Source of the DNA: JBCCXZ01 sp965228005
Lineage (GTDB): Bacteria > Planctomycetota > Planctomycetia > Pirellulales > Lacipirellulaceae
DNA length: 64,000 bases
Reading direction: 5' to 3'
Assembly (NCBI GenBank): GCA_965228005.1
Contig: CBDDGV010000002.1
Coordinates: 286,910 to 350,909, forward strand
How positions within the stretch are numbered: position 1 is the first letter of the stretch; every line of letters begins with the position of its first letter. The position numbers and the translations under genes were made by a program. The notes below the pieces were generated by a model. It was given only the letters and a program-made list of their open reading frames with translations, was not told where the DNA came from and made no database searches. This document shows positions 26,193-34,817 of this stretch, piece by piece.

Positions 26193-27386
26193 ATGCACTA
26201 CCGACGATTCGGCCGGACCGAGCTGCAGATGCCTGTCTTTAGCTGCGGGGGCATGCGCTACCAGCACCAGTGGGACGACTTGCCGCTTTCGAAGGTGCCC
26301 CCCGACGGGCAGGCGAACCTCGAAGCGACGATCCGGCGTTCGGTGGAGCTCGGGATCAATCACATCGAAACGGCCCGCGGCTACGGCAGCAGCGAGCGGC
26401 AGCTGGGAGTTGTCCTGCCTACTTTCCCGCGGGACGAGCTGATCGTTCAAACGAAGATCGCGCCGACCAAGGACCCGGCCGAGTTCGTGTCGCAGTTCCG
26501 TGAGTCGCTCCAGCGACTTCGGCTGGACTACGTCGACCTGCTGGGGCTGCACGGGATCAACACCCACGAAGTGCTGTGGTGGTCGACCCGCCCGGGCGGC
26601 TGTCTGGCTGCGGCTCGGGCACTGCAGGCAGAGGGATTGGTCCGGCACGTCGGGTTTTCGACGCACGGTTCGACCGAGCTGATCCTCGACGCGATCCTGC
26701 ACGAGGGCGACGGCGGGTTCGATTACGTGAACCTGCACTGGTACTACATCTACCAGCGGAACTGGCCCGCGGTGCAGGCCGCCAATGAATACGACATGGG
26801 CGTGTTCATCATCAGCCCCAGCGATAAGGGCGGCATGCTGTACAGGCCGCCGGAGAAGCTCGTCGAACTCTGCCGGCCGCTGCACCCTCTGGTCTTCAAT
26901 TGCGTCTTCTGCTTGAGCCGGCCGGAGGTGCACACCCTGAGCCTGGGTGCTTCGTGCCCCAGCGACTTCGACTTGCAGGTGTCGTCGCTGCCGTACTTGG
27001 AAGATACGGAGGCGGTGCTGCCGGCGATCGTAGAGCGGCTCGAAACGGCGATGCGAGAGGCCGCCGGCCCCGAGGCGGCCTCACGGTTTGCGGAAGGTTT
27101 GCCGGACTGGGAAACCGCGCCGGGTTACATGAATATGCCGATCATCCTTTGGCTCCGGAACCTCGCGCTGGCCTACGGCATGGTCGAGTACGGCAAGATG
27201 CGTTACGGCCTGCTCGGCAACGGCGGGCACTGGTTCCCCGGGCTGAACGCGGCCCACGCCGGTGAGCTGGACCTCGAGAAGGCGGTGGCCAAGTCGCCGT
27301 TCGCCGACCAGGTGCCGGGCTGGTTGAGCGAGGCGCACGAGCTGCTCTGGGAAGCGCCCAAGAAGCGGCTCAGCGAGGGCGGGTAG
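26193..27386 (+). CDS. Aldo/keto reductase family oxidoreductase
   Basis: A 397-residue NAD(P)-dependent aldo/keto reductase. The N-terminus MHYRRFGRTELQMPVFSCGGMR, the helix SVELGINHIETARGYGSSERQLG with the catalytic Tyr, and KIAPTKDPAEFVSQFRESLQRLRLDYVDLLGLHGIN are standard family elements. It is longer than simple AKRs (about 300-330) because of a C-terminal extension of about 110 residues with EVLPAIVERLETAM-like helices and a LRNLALAYGMVEYGKMRYG segment. This long AKR type is common in planctomycetes; substrate unknown. Separated from pfk by a repeat and from acs by 120 bp. Confidence 0.88.
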   Translation: MHYRRFGRTELQMPVFSCGGMRYQHQWDDLPLSKVPPDGQANLEATIRRSVELGINHIETARGYGSSERQLGVVLPTFPRDELIVQTKIAPTKDPAEFVSQFRESLQRLRLDYVDLLGLHGINTHEVLWWSTRPGGCLAAARALQAEGLVRHVGFSTHGSTELILDAILHEGDGGFDYVNLHWYYIYQRNWPAVQAANEYDMGVFIISPSDKGGMLYRPPEKLVELCRPLHPLVFNCVFCLSRPEVHTLSLGASCPSDFDLQVSSLPYLEDTEAVLPAIVERLETAMREAAGPEAASRFAEGLPDWETAPGYMNMPIILWLRNLALAYGMVEYGKMRYGLLGNGGHWFPGLNAAHAGELDLEKAVAKSPFADQVPGWLSEAHELLWEAPKKRLSEGG

Positions 27387-27505
27387 ACCTGTTTGGGGCC
27401 CGGCGCTTTTATGCGTGCGGCGGAGCCGATAGAATCCTGCCGTGCGACGCACTCCTCTCGCCCCTATTCCACACCGGCTTCTATTCAAACTCCGGAGTTT
27501 TGCAG

Positions 27506-29461
27506 ATGTCCGACCAAGGCGGAAAGATCGCTACTGTGCTTCACGAGGACCGGGTGTTCTCGCCGAGCGCCGAGTTCTCCTCCGCGGCCCGGATCAAGTC
27601 GATGGACGAGTACCAGGAGCTCTGGGACCGCGCGAAGTCCGACCCGCTGGCGTTCTGGGCCGACCTCGCCCGGGAAGAGCTGCACTGGTTCGAGCCGTTC
27701 ACCGAAACGCTCCAGTGGGACGAGCCGTTCGCGAAGTGGTTCGTCGGCGGCAAGACGAACGTGAGCTACAACTGCGTCGACCGCAACCTCGACATGGGCC
27801 GCGGCGACAAGCCGGCGATTGTCTGGGAGGGCGAGCCGGGCGACAGCCGGACGCTAACCTACAAAGAGCTGCACCAGGAGGTCTGCAAGTTCGCCAACTG
27901 CCTGAAGTACCTCGGCATCCGGAAGGGCGACGTCGTCTCGATCTACATGCCGATGACGCCGGAGCTAGCGATCGCGATGCTCGCCTGCGCCCGGATCGGT
28001 GCGATCCACTCGGTGATCTTCGCCGGTTTCTCCGCCGAGGCGATCGCCGAGCGGAACAACGACGCCCAGGCCAAGCTGCAGATCACCGCCGACGCCGGTT
28101 GGCGCCGCGGCAAGGCGCTGCCGTTGAAGCAGACGGTGGACGAGGCGCTCGCTAAGTCGCCCACCGTGGAGCACTGCGTCGTGCTCGACCGGGTGAACGA
28201 AGCGATCAACATGAAGAAGGGCCGCGACCATTGGTGGCACGAGCTGATGGCCGAGGCGTCCATGGAGTGCCCGGCGGAGCCGCTCGACAGCGAGACGCCG
28301 CTGTTCATCCTCTACACGAGCGGTTCGACGGGGAAGCCCAAGGGCATCAAGCACACCACCGCGGGCTACAACCTCTACGCGAAGAAGACGTTCCAGTGGG
28401 TGTTCGACTACAAAGACGACGACATCTACTGGTGCACGGCCGACTGCGGTTGGATCACCGGCCACAGCTACATCGTGTACGGCCCGATGACGGCGGGCGC
28501 GACGTGCGTGATGTACGAGGGCGCGCCCAACTTCCCGGACGAGGGGCGGTTCTGGGAGATCGTCGAGAAGTACCGGGTGACGCTGTTCTACACGGCTCCG
28601 ACGGCCATCCGGGCGTTCATCAAGTGGGGCGACCACCACGTGGAGAAGGCCGACCTCACAAGCCTTCGGCTGTTGGGCACGGTAGGGGAGGGCATCAACC
28701 CCGAGGCCTGGATGTGGTACCACGAGAAGATCGGCGGCGGGCGTTGCCCGATCGTTGACACGTGGTGGCAGACCGAGACGGGCGGCATCATGATGAGCCC
28801 GCTGCCGGGCGCCATCCCGACCAAGCCGGGCAGCTGCACCAAGCCGCTGCCGGGGATCCTGCCGGAGATCGTCGACGAAGACGGGACGCCGGTGGACGAC
28901 AACCAGGGCGGGTGGCTGACGATCGCCCACCCCTGGCCGGGGATGCTCCGGGGGATCTGGGGCGACGACGAGCGCTACCAGGAAGTCTACTGGAGCAAGG
29001 TGGCCGGCAAGTACCTCGCCGGCGACAACGCCCGCAGGGACGAGGACGGCTACTACTGGATCATGGGCCGCATCGACGACGTGCTGAACGTCTCCGGCCA
29101 CCGGTTGAGCACGATCGAGATCGAGAGCGCGTTGGTCTCGCACCCGAACGTGGCAGAGGCCGCGGCGGTCGGGCGGCCGGACGAGTTGAAGGGCGAGGCC
29201 GTGGCGGTGTTCGTAACGCTCCGCGACGCGGAGGCGGGCGACGAGCTGCGGGCGGTGCTCACCCAGCACGTCCGAAAAGAGATCGGAGCGCTCGCCCAAC
29301 CAGACGACATCCGCTTCACGAGCGCCCTGCCCAAGACCCGCAGCGGCAAGATCATGCGGCGTCTGCTGCGGGACATCGCCGCGGGGAAAGAGACCGTCGG
29401 CGACACGACGACGCTTGAAGACTACACCGTGCTGGCGAGCCTGCGTGAGGACGAGGAGTAG
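27506..29461 (+). CDS. acs: Acetyl-coenzyme A synthetase
   Basis: A 651-residue AMP-forming acetyl-CoA synthetase, converting acetate, ATP and CoA to acetyl-CoA. Visible motifs are the phosphate loop YTSGSTGKPKG (about 269-279), DTWWQTETGG, DNARRDEDGYYWIMGRIDDVLNVSGHRL and the C-terminal PKTRSGKIMRR with the regulatory Lys near residue 615 that is acetylated in characterised homologues. The ATG at 27506 is preceded by GGAG; the TTG at 27500 in the same frame is less likely. Length is normal for Acs. With the ActP-type symporter at 370 it would support growth on acetate, although the two genes are 25 kb apart. Confidence 0.96.
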   Translation: MSDQGGKIATVLHEDRVFSPSAEFSSAARIKSMDEYQELWDRAKSDPLAFWADLAREELHWFEPFTETLQWDEPFAKWFVGGKTNVSYNCVDRNLDMGRGDKPAIVWEGEPGDSRTLTYKELHQEVCKFANCLKYLGIRKGDVVSIYMPMTPELAIAMLACARIGAIHSVIFAGFSAEAIAERNNDAQAKLQITADAGWRRGKALPLKQTVDEALAKSPTVEHCVVLDRVNEAINMKKGRDHWWHELMAEASMECPAEPLDSETPLFILYTSGSTGKPKGIKHTTAGYNLYAKKTFQWVFDYKDDDIYWCTADCGWITGHSYIVYGPMTAGATCVMYEGAPNFPDEGRFWEIVEKYRVTLFYTAPTAIRAFIKWGDHHVEKADLTSLRLLGTVGEGINPEAWMWYHEKIGGGRCPIVDTWWQTETGGIMMSPLPGAIPTKPGSCTKPLPGILPEIVDEDGTPVDDNQGGWLTIAHPWPGMLRGIWGDDERYQEVYWSKVAGKYLAGDNARRDEDGYYWIMGRIDDVLNVSGHRLSTIEIESALVSHPNVAEAAAVGRPDELKGEAVAVFVTLRDAEAGDELRAVLTQHVRKEIGALAQPDDIRFTSALPKTRSGKIMRRLLRDIAAGKETVGDTTTLEDYTVLASLREDEE

Positions 29462-29473
29462 GCGGCGCGGGTT

Positions 29474-29882
29474 GCCTCTTTTTGGCACGGATCGGCCCTC
29501 CTTACGCGCCGCGGACAGAAGCGGTTGGTTTTGTCGGAGCGGGGCTTGTGTTCCCCAGCGACTCGCAGAGTCGCGGCTACTCTCGCGGTGACAGAACCAC
29601 CTCCGTTTTGGGTTGGAGGCGGTTTCAGAAGTCCTTGACCCGCGGCTCTTGCGGTTACCGCAATCTCTTGTCTCCGCACACCTTGCGGGCTCGCGGGCCG
29701 GGCTGGCTCCGGCGTGTTCTGCTCCCGGACCCCGAGCGGTCGCGGACGAAAGGCGTCTCTCGCCAGGGCGCGAAGGCGCACAGACGACGCGGCCGTCGCC
29801 TGGCTCACGGCTGGCTGCTAATCGCTGAGTTTTCAAAGAGCGGGTGCTGAATCGCGATTACCTGTATACCTGATCAGGTGGC
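29474..29882 (+). repeat. Dispersed multi-hairpin non-coding repeat, copy A
   Basis: Ordered blocks shared with 47835-48240 and, in reverse, 6180-6602: a CTTTTTGGC start, GGACAGAAG with TTTTGTC, hairpin CCAGCGACTCGCAGAGTCGC followed by GGCTA (29555), a GCGAAGGCGCA stretch, then CAAAGAGCGGG (29834) and TGTATACCT. Hairpin to CAAAGAGC is 279 nt. ORFs crossing it on either strand have no family features. It lies directly after acs. Confidence 0.65.
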
Positions 29883-29977
29883 TACTTTCAATGGGAGGGA
29901 GTGGAAGAGGGGAGTGGGAGAGGCCCGTGTGCGGGGGCTGCGCCCGTTTTCGACGCCGCTCTCGGGTTAGTGGGGTC

Positions 29978-30008
29978 GGCATGCCCACGCGAACGTGGGC
30001 AAGGCACC
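29978..30008. repeat. CATGCCCACG palindrome
   Basis: GGCATGCCCACGCGAACGTG followed by GGCAAGGCACC is a diverged member of the CATGCCCACGC-TT-GCGTGGGCATG palindrome family seen at 31088-31160. The rest of 29883-30073 shows no gene. Confidence 0.55.
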
Positions 30009-30073
30009 TTGGCTGCATCCCGTTGACGTCTGGGGGAGGATGATACGGCATCCGCATCCACATAGCTTAGCGA

Positions 30074-30721
30074 TTACTCTGCCGAGTCCAGCATCTCTCG
30101 CACTTGCTTCTCTGTAACCAGGTCTACAGTCTTCCTATCGATCAGTGCTTCAACATCTGACTCTGTTTGATACGGTCTAGTTAGCTCCTCAACATCCTGC
30201 CTAGTCTGCAGGTCCTTTAGAAGGAGGCGAACCTGATCTTCCGTCTGGTAATCCTCAACCAATCGCTGCACTTCAGGCTCGGTGAGGAAAGCACTAACCA
30301 TAGACGCAATCTGATCTTCAGTCCTAAACCCGGCGGTTGCACTGCTAATCTCTTGATCAACATATGCTACGGTCGGTCTCTCCATTAGTTCGTCAATAAT
30401 CGACTGCAGCGTATTGAGTTCGAGCACGAAGGCACGATTGTGTGTTTGAACAATCTTGTGCTTAGCCTGTCTGAGTGCCTCCTTATCGGTGGCATAGACA
30501 GGCATGTGCTTCGCGCTACTTTGCACTTCCTTAAAGACCGAGAAACCCGACACGGCAAAAACGAGCACCCAGCCGCCGATGAGGTTACTCCACGCGATTA
30601 TCTTCTCTCGGGACGTGAAATCTCCCATACCTGATACACGTTGCGTTTGACTAGATCCCAGGGTAATGAGCACAGAACCAAGAAGACTTAACACAATAAT
30701 CACATAAGGCAGAGATCGCAT
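30074..30721 (-). CDS. Membrane protein with tandem 13-residue helical repeats, low GC
   Basis: A 215-residue protein I do not recognise. Two membrane helices lie at about residues 4-22 and 43-62. From about residue 115 the sequence is a tandem array of six to seven units of 13-14 residues with consensus T-E-x-x-V-x-x-L-L-x-x-Y, for example TEPEVQRLVEDY, TEDQVRLLLKDL, TRQDVEELTRPY and TESDVEALIDRK. The units look amphipathic and would form a helical or coiled stalk. The base composition is clearly poorer in G+C than the neighbouring genes, which suggests acquisition. It sits between repeat-rich gaps. Start at 30721 gives a helix at residue 4. Function unknown. Confidence 0.7.
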   Translation of the reverse strand: MRSLPYVIIVLSLLGSVLITLGSSQTQRVSGMGDFTSREKIIAWSNLIGGWVLVFAVSGFSVFKEVQSSAKHMPVYATDKEALRQAKHKIVQTHNRAFVLELNTLQSIIDELMERPTVAYVDQEISSATAGFRTEDQIASMVSAFLTEPEVQRLVEDYQTEDQVRLLLKDLQTRQDVEELTRPYQTESDVEALIDRKTVDLVTEKQVREMLDSAE

Positions 30722-31009
30722 AACTGACCCACTCTCACAGTTTGAAGAAGTAGACAGCGGTTTCGGACCTGAACATATAGCTATACTGACGACGTTCTGG
30801 AAGTCGCGACGCCTCCGCGGTTATGAAAAGTAACTCCGACCATGCTATCTGAGTTGGTATTGTCGCCTCGGTTTGCAAACTGTCAATTACGAAATCAATG
30901 ATGAGTAGTCCGTAGTGCTTGCACCCATCATTTCCTGACCATCAAAGAGGCAATCGATGGGTGCGAGCACCCATCCTACAGTTGCTGCTGCGCGGCCGAT
31001 CGCAGCGGG
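30722..31009. other. Non-coding gap with a 9-bp palindrome
   Basis: No gene seen. GATGGGTGC-GA-GCACCCATC (30956-30975) is a perfect hairpin, and a partial copy (TGCTTGCACCCATC) lies 40 bp before it. The left part is AT-richer than the genome around it and should hold the promoter of the gene at 30721. Confidence 0.45.
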
Positions 31010-31160
31010 CGGCACTGGCGTCTCGACAGTGCAAGAAGCGGGTGCGAAGACACTGGCAAGATGCCAGTGCCACCCAGTCGCTCGCCCGGTGCCATGCCCA
31101 CGCTTGCGTGGGCATGTGAATAACCGTTGGGCATGCCCACGCAAGCGTGGGCATGGCACC
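31010..31160. repeat. GGCACTGGC repeat copy 3 plus two CATGCCCACGC palindromes
   Basis: 31010-31075 repeats the two-hairpin unit with spacer AAGAAGCGGGTGCGAAGA, close to that of copy 2. It is followed by GGTGCCATGCCCACGCTTGC (31088) with GTGGGCATG, and then by the inverted version ending GTGGGCATGGCACC (31160). The block ends 3 bp before the stop of the GH25 gene and may act as its terminator. Confidence 0.75.
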
Positions 31161-31162
31161 TG

Positions 31163-32722
31163 CTACCGCTCACGAAGACGCGCTAGGGCGAGCAAGCCGA
31201 TGGCGAGGAGGCTCAAGACGCCGGGTTCTGGAGCAACAACCGCGGCCGCCGAGCTTCCGCCGCCGCTCATGAAGTCGTGCCACGCCTGCAGGCCTTGCGG
31301 CGAGGCGTCGTTCCTCTGCCAGCGGAGCAGGTCGCCGAGGTCGGTGTCGGCGTCGGCGTCGTAGTCGCCTTCGAGGATCGACAGGCTGCCGTCGGGGTTG
31401 TGGGCTACGGTGTCGAGGTAGAACGTGGCGTCGCCCGTGCCGGTGAAGCGGATCGAGTCTAGCGAGAAGGTCGGGCCGGTGATCTGCCCGTCGGCGCCGC
31501 CGGTCCAGGGTTCCCACTGGGCGTCGTCGCCGAGTTCCCACTCGTAGAGATGCCACTGGCCGTCGGCGATGACTTGCTTCGCGACGCCGCGGTCGATGTT
31601 GGGGCTCGGCTCGTCGACCCCGAGCTGGACCTCGATGCCGGGGTCGTTGGTCTTGAGCCAGAAGCCGACCGAGCCTTCGGTTTCGAGCAGCAGGTTGCTC
31701 GCCGGGTTGGCCGCGGGGCTCCCGATACCCGAGACGTGGCGGTAGACCCAACTGCCCGACTCGGCGTCGATGGAAATCTCCTGCGAACCGGCGCCGCGGT
31801 GCGCTTCGGTGGTGACCCTCTGGGCGGTGCTGCCGGCGCCGATGCCCTGGTTGCTGCCCGAATAGCTCGTCGACCAGCCGAAGTAACCCTCGTCGAGTTC
31901 GAAGTCGGTGATCGTGGTTACGGGCCACGGCTGGACCGGCCCGTCGTTGCCGATGAGGAGTGATTCGAGGTCGGTCAGCGTGCCCTCGAAGACGTTGCGG
32001 TCGACGTTGCCCGAGATGCCGGCGACGCTGCCGGTGGAGGTGTACTGCCAAAACTGCCAGCGGTCGAAGAGCGGCGTATCCGACTGCACGGGCGGGTCGC
32101 TGGTGCCCGTGCCCTTCCACCAGGCGAGCCAAAGGTCGTGCTGAGCGGCCACTTCGGGCGTGTAGCGGTTGTTCGCCCCGAACTTGCTCGTGTAGATCAG
32201 GGGTCGGACCCCGAGGGCGTCGCTGACCGTATCGGAGAATAACTGCATCCAGTTGGAGATGAACGTCCGCTCTAGCGATTGGTCGCCGAAGTCGGGCAGC
32301 CCTTCCACGTCGGCCACCGGCGGCAGGTGCAACCCCGTGTTGTAGTAGGGCGTGATGGCGTCGAGGAAATCGTTCGCCTCGCCCACCGCGTCCACATACG
32401 GATCGCTGCCGGGCAGAAAGGGGCTGCCGTCGTAGCTGGTGAAGGGGACGCCGTTGAAACTGTCGATGCGGGTGAAATGGTAAGGGCCGGTGTGCACGCC
32501 CGCGGCGATTGCTCCCTGCATGTTTTGCTGGTAACGAGGGTCGATAAAGTCGACGCCCTCGGTCGCCTTGACGAAGGCAAAGTCGATGCCGTCGTTCTTG
32601 ACCTGGTTCCAATCGATCGTGCCCTGCCAGTGAGACACATCGATGCCGTCGAGGAACTGAGCCCTCGCCGGGACGCAAAACGACAGGCCTAGAGACAAAA
32701 CCGATACAACACGCAAGAACAT
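31163..32722 (-). CDS. Secreted GH25 lysozyme-like protein with PEP-CTERM
   Basis: A 519-residue exported protein. After the signal peptide (about 1-22) comes a glycoside hydrolase family 25 domain (about 24-245) with DGIDVSHWQGTIDWNQVK, FVKATEG, TGPYHF, PVADVEG with the catalytic acidic pair, and WQFWQYTSTG. This family cleaves peptidoglycan between MurNAc and GlcNAc. A beta-sandwich region with a LamG/CBM look follows (about 260-450), then a dockerin-like stretch (EGDYDADADTDLGDLLRWQR) and a PEP-CTERM tail (APEPGVLSLLAIGLLAL). The start at 32722 puts the signal first. A surface-bound or released muralytic enzyme is likely. Confidence 0.88.
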   Translation of the reverse strand: MFLRVVSVLSLGLSFCVPARAQFLDGIDVSHWQGTIDWNQVKNDGIDFAFVKATEGVDFIDPRYQQNMQGAIAAGVHTGPYHFTRIDSFNGVPFTSYDGSPFLPGSDPYVDAVGEANDFLDAITPYYNTGLHLPPVADVEGLPDFGDQSLERTFISNWMQLFSDTVSDALGVRPLIYTSKFGANNRYTPEVAAQHDLWLAWWKGTGTSDPPVQSDTPLFDRWQFWQYTSTGSVAGISGNVDRNVFEGTLTDLESLLIGNDGPVQPWPVTTITDFELDEGYFGWSTSYSGSNQGIGAGSTAQRVTTEAHRGAGSQEISIDAESGSWVYRHVSGIGSPAANPASNLLLETEGSVGFWLKTNDPGIEVQLGVDEPSPNIDRGVAKQVIADGQWHLYEWELGDDAQWEPWTGGADGQITGPTFSLDSIRFTGTGDATFYLDTVAHNPDGSLSILEGDYDADADTDLGDLLRWQRNDASPQGLQAWHDFMSGGGSSAAAVVAPEPGVLSLLAIGLLALARLRER

Positions 32723-32925
32723 CGACAAGCCTTCCGGTTCCGAAGCGAAGAGAGCTTGCAGGCAAGATGTTATTGTAAACCTCTGTCCGGCTTCCCGCCG
32801 CTGCGTTGCGGGTCGATTTCTCTCGGCTTTGCGCACGAGGGATCGATGGCCGCCTTACAATGGACTCCGGGTCTGGTTGTCCAGGCCGCTGAGCACCGCC
32901 CCAATCCCCAAGAGACCCTCGAGCA

Positions 32926-33123
32926 ATGCAGAAACTGCTGACGATCAAGATCGACCTCTGGAAGAGGAAGCAAGCGGTCGAAGAGCACCTCTCGGAGTAC
33001 TTCGAAGACGGCTGGCGGGTGGTGCAGCTTTCGGTCGACGGCTCCGCCGCGGGGGCCGGCAGCAGCTGGGCTGCGGAGTACCAGACTTACGCCTGCGTGG
33101 CGGTGGTGCTGGAGAAGGACTAG
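32926..33123 (+). CDS. Small DUF4177-like protein
   Basis: A 65-residue protein with a beta-alpha-beta look: KLLTIKIDLWKRKQAVEEHLSEYFEDGWRVVQLSVDG, a Gly/Ser loop, then TYACVAVVLEKD. The pattern of a strand, a helix ending in GW and two more strands is like the DUF4177 family. It lies in its own unit between the divergent GH25 gene and the RTX gene. The start codon ATG is preceded by a CGAGCA stretch with no strong Shine-Dalgarno. Function unknown; moderately sure it is a real gene because composition and codon use look normal. Confidence 0.6.
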   Translation: MQKLLTIKIDLWKRKQAVEEHLSEYFEDGWRVVQLSVDGSAAGAGSSWAAEYQTYACVAVVLEKD

Positions 33124-33316
33124 CGGCGATACAGCTTCCTTGCACGTTGTGCCGCACCTGAGACTGCGAGTTCCGAAAACCCGTTGTGTAGGATTGCCCG
33201 CCGGCTGAGCGTTCCCCGCTTTTCTTTGTTGCGCTCCTGCTGCGCCCCCGCTTTGGTAAGTGCTTGAACACTTCACCAACCAGCCGTTGCGGCGGCATCA
33301 CGCGGGAGACAATCCA

Positions 33317-34747
33317 ATGTTCGGTCAGGGGCAAAACGGCGGGCGCGGGAAGAAGCGGATTCAGCAGGGCCGCGGGCTGCGGATGGAGCGGATGGAAGAG
33401 CGGCAGATGATGGCCGCGGACATCTACTTCGAGCCGATCAACGATGTGCTCTACATCGAGGGCACGAACGAAGACGATCAGATCGTCGTGGAGGGCCACT
33501 CCAACAACCAGATCCGGGCCACGATCTACGACAAGAACGGCTCGGTGCGGAAGGACTCCGCGGGGAACGAGTTCCGTGAAGTGTTCTACCGGGACGATAT
33601 CCAGTCGCTGATGATCGTCGCCGATGGCGGCAGCGACACGGTGCGGAACCACACGAGCATCCCGATGACCGCCCTGGGCGGCAGCGGCAACGACAACATC
33701 ATGGGCGGGTACGCGAAGGACATCATCTTCGGCGAGTCGGGCGACGACGAGATCCGCGGCAGGCACGGCGACGACATCATCTACGGCGGCAACAACAACG
33801 ACAAACTCTCCGGGGACGAGGGCGACGACACGATCTACGGCGAGCACGGCCGCGACGTCCTCAACGGCGGGGCGGACAACGACAACCTGTACGGCGGCGA
33901 CGACTACGACAGGCTGTACGGCGAGGGGGGCAACGACGGGCTCTTCGGCGGCGACGACTTCGACCGCCTCTACGCGGGCACGGGCTACGACCGTATCCTG
34001 AAGGACTACCGCGACAACGACCGGGTGTACAACACCTCCAGCAACGACGCGGTGATCCACTTCAAGGACGGCTCGACCGAGACCTACAGCCAAGGGCCGA
34101 TCGACCGCTACTACACCGAGCGGGCCTGGACCGACTCGGAGATCATGGCCGTCGACGAGGCCTTCGACCGGCTGCACGACCTGACGAGCAACACGCGGCT
34201 GCTGAAGCTGCACGACGGCCGTGGCATGGTCTTCCACCGGGTCGGCAACTGGGAGGGCGCATCGGACGGCTCGAACAACGGCGAGTTCAGCGGCGGGTGG
34301 AACAGCGGCGACGGCAACATCTACCTCACCCAGTGGGCATGGGACAATGGTGTGGTTTCGCTGGAACAGACCGTGATCCACGAGATCGCCCACAACTGGG
34401 ACTCGCCCGAAGAGAACCCGGGAGTGGAGAAATTCCGCAGCGAGAGCGGGTGGGAGTACCACAACAACGCGAGTGCGGCTTTCCACGCCCAGCGGGGCGA
34501 CTACCTCTGGAAGACCCTGGAGGTCGGCGGGGGCGACGACGGCTGGTGGCACAAGAGGGACGCCGAGAACTTCGTGAGCAACTACTCGAAGTACAACGCC
34601 ACGGAGGACTTTGCGGAGACGTTCACCGCGTATGTCATGGGCGACGACTATGTCGGCCTGGACGAGAACTTTAACGAGACCGGTGGCATTGACGAGGCCC
34701 CCGGCAAGAAGAAGTACATGCGGGACTTCATCAAGTCGCTCGCTTGA
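33317..34747 (+). CDS. RTX-repeat surface protein with HExxH metallopeptidase motif
   Basis: A 476-residue protein. Near the N-terminus RMERMEERQMMAAD (about 22-36) is a LEPR-like motif used by many planctomycete surface proteins in place of a classical signal. Residues about 118-228 hold hemolysin-type Ca-binding nonapeptide repeats (GGSGNDNIMGG, GESGDDEIRG, GGADNDNLYGG, GEGGNDGLFGG). The C-terminal half carries HEIAHNWD (His355, Glu356, His359) and, about 75 residues on, EDFAETFTAY with a candidate third zinc ligand Glu434, a gluzincin-like arrangement. A peptidase acting outside the cell is inferred. Start at 33317; a terminator follows. Confidence 0.82.
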   Translation: MFGQGQNGGRGKKRIQQGRGLRMERMEERQMMAADIYFEPINDVLYIEGTNEDDQIVVEGHSNNQIRATIYDKNGSVRKDSAGNEFREVFYRDDIQSLMIVADGGSDTVRNHTSIPMTALGGSGNDNIMGGYAKDIIFGESGDDEIRGRHGDDIIYGGNNNDKLSGDEGDDTIYGEHGRDVLNGGADNDNLYGGDDYDRLYGEGGNDGLFGGDDFDRLYAGTGYDRILKDYRDNDRVYNTSSNDAVIHFKDGSTETYSQGPIDRYYTERAWTDSEIMAVDEAFDRLHDLTSNTRLLKLHDGRGMVFHRVGNWEGASDGSNNGEFSGGWNSGDGNIYLTQWAWDNGVVSLEQTVIHEIAHNWDSPEENPGVEKFRSESGWEYHNNASAAFHAQRGDYLWKTLEVGGGDDGWWHKRDAENFVSNYSKYNATEDFAETFTAYVMGDDYVGLDENFNETGGIDEAPGKKKYMRDFIKSLA

Positions 34748-34766
34748 GCGAAGCAGGAACCACAGC

Positions 34767-34812
34767 AAGGCGGTTGGTCCCGGAGGGAACCGGGGCCGAC
34801 CGCCTTCTTTCT
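34767..34812. terminator. Terminator between convergent genes
   Basis: AAGGCGGTTGGTCCCG pairs with CGGGGCCGACCGCCTT and is followed by CTTTCTTG on the plus strand. It ends the RTX gene and can also serve the gene ending at 34818. Confidence 0.8.
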
Positions 34813-34817
34813 TGAGC

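Noticed and set aside
27965..29836. A 623-codon antisense ORF across acs
   Set aside because: It mirrors acs codon periodicity and has no recognisable domain; acs is unambiguous on the other strand.
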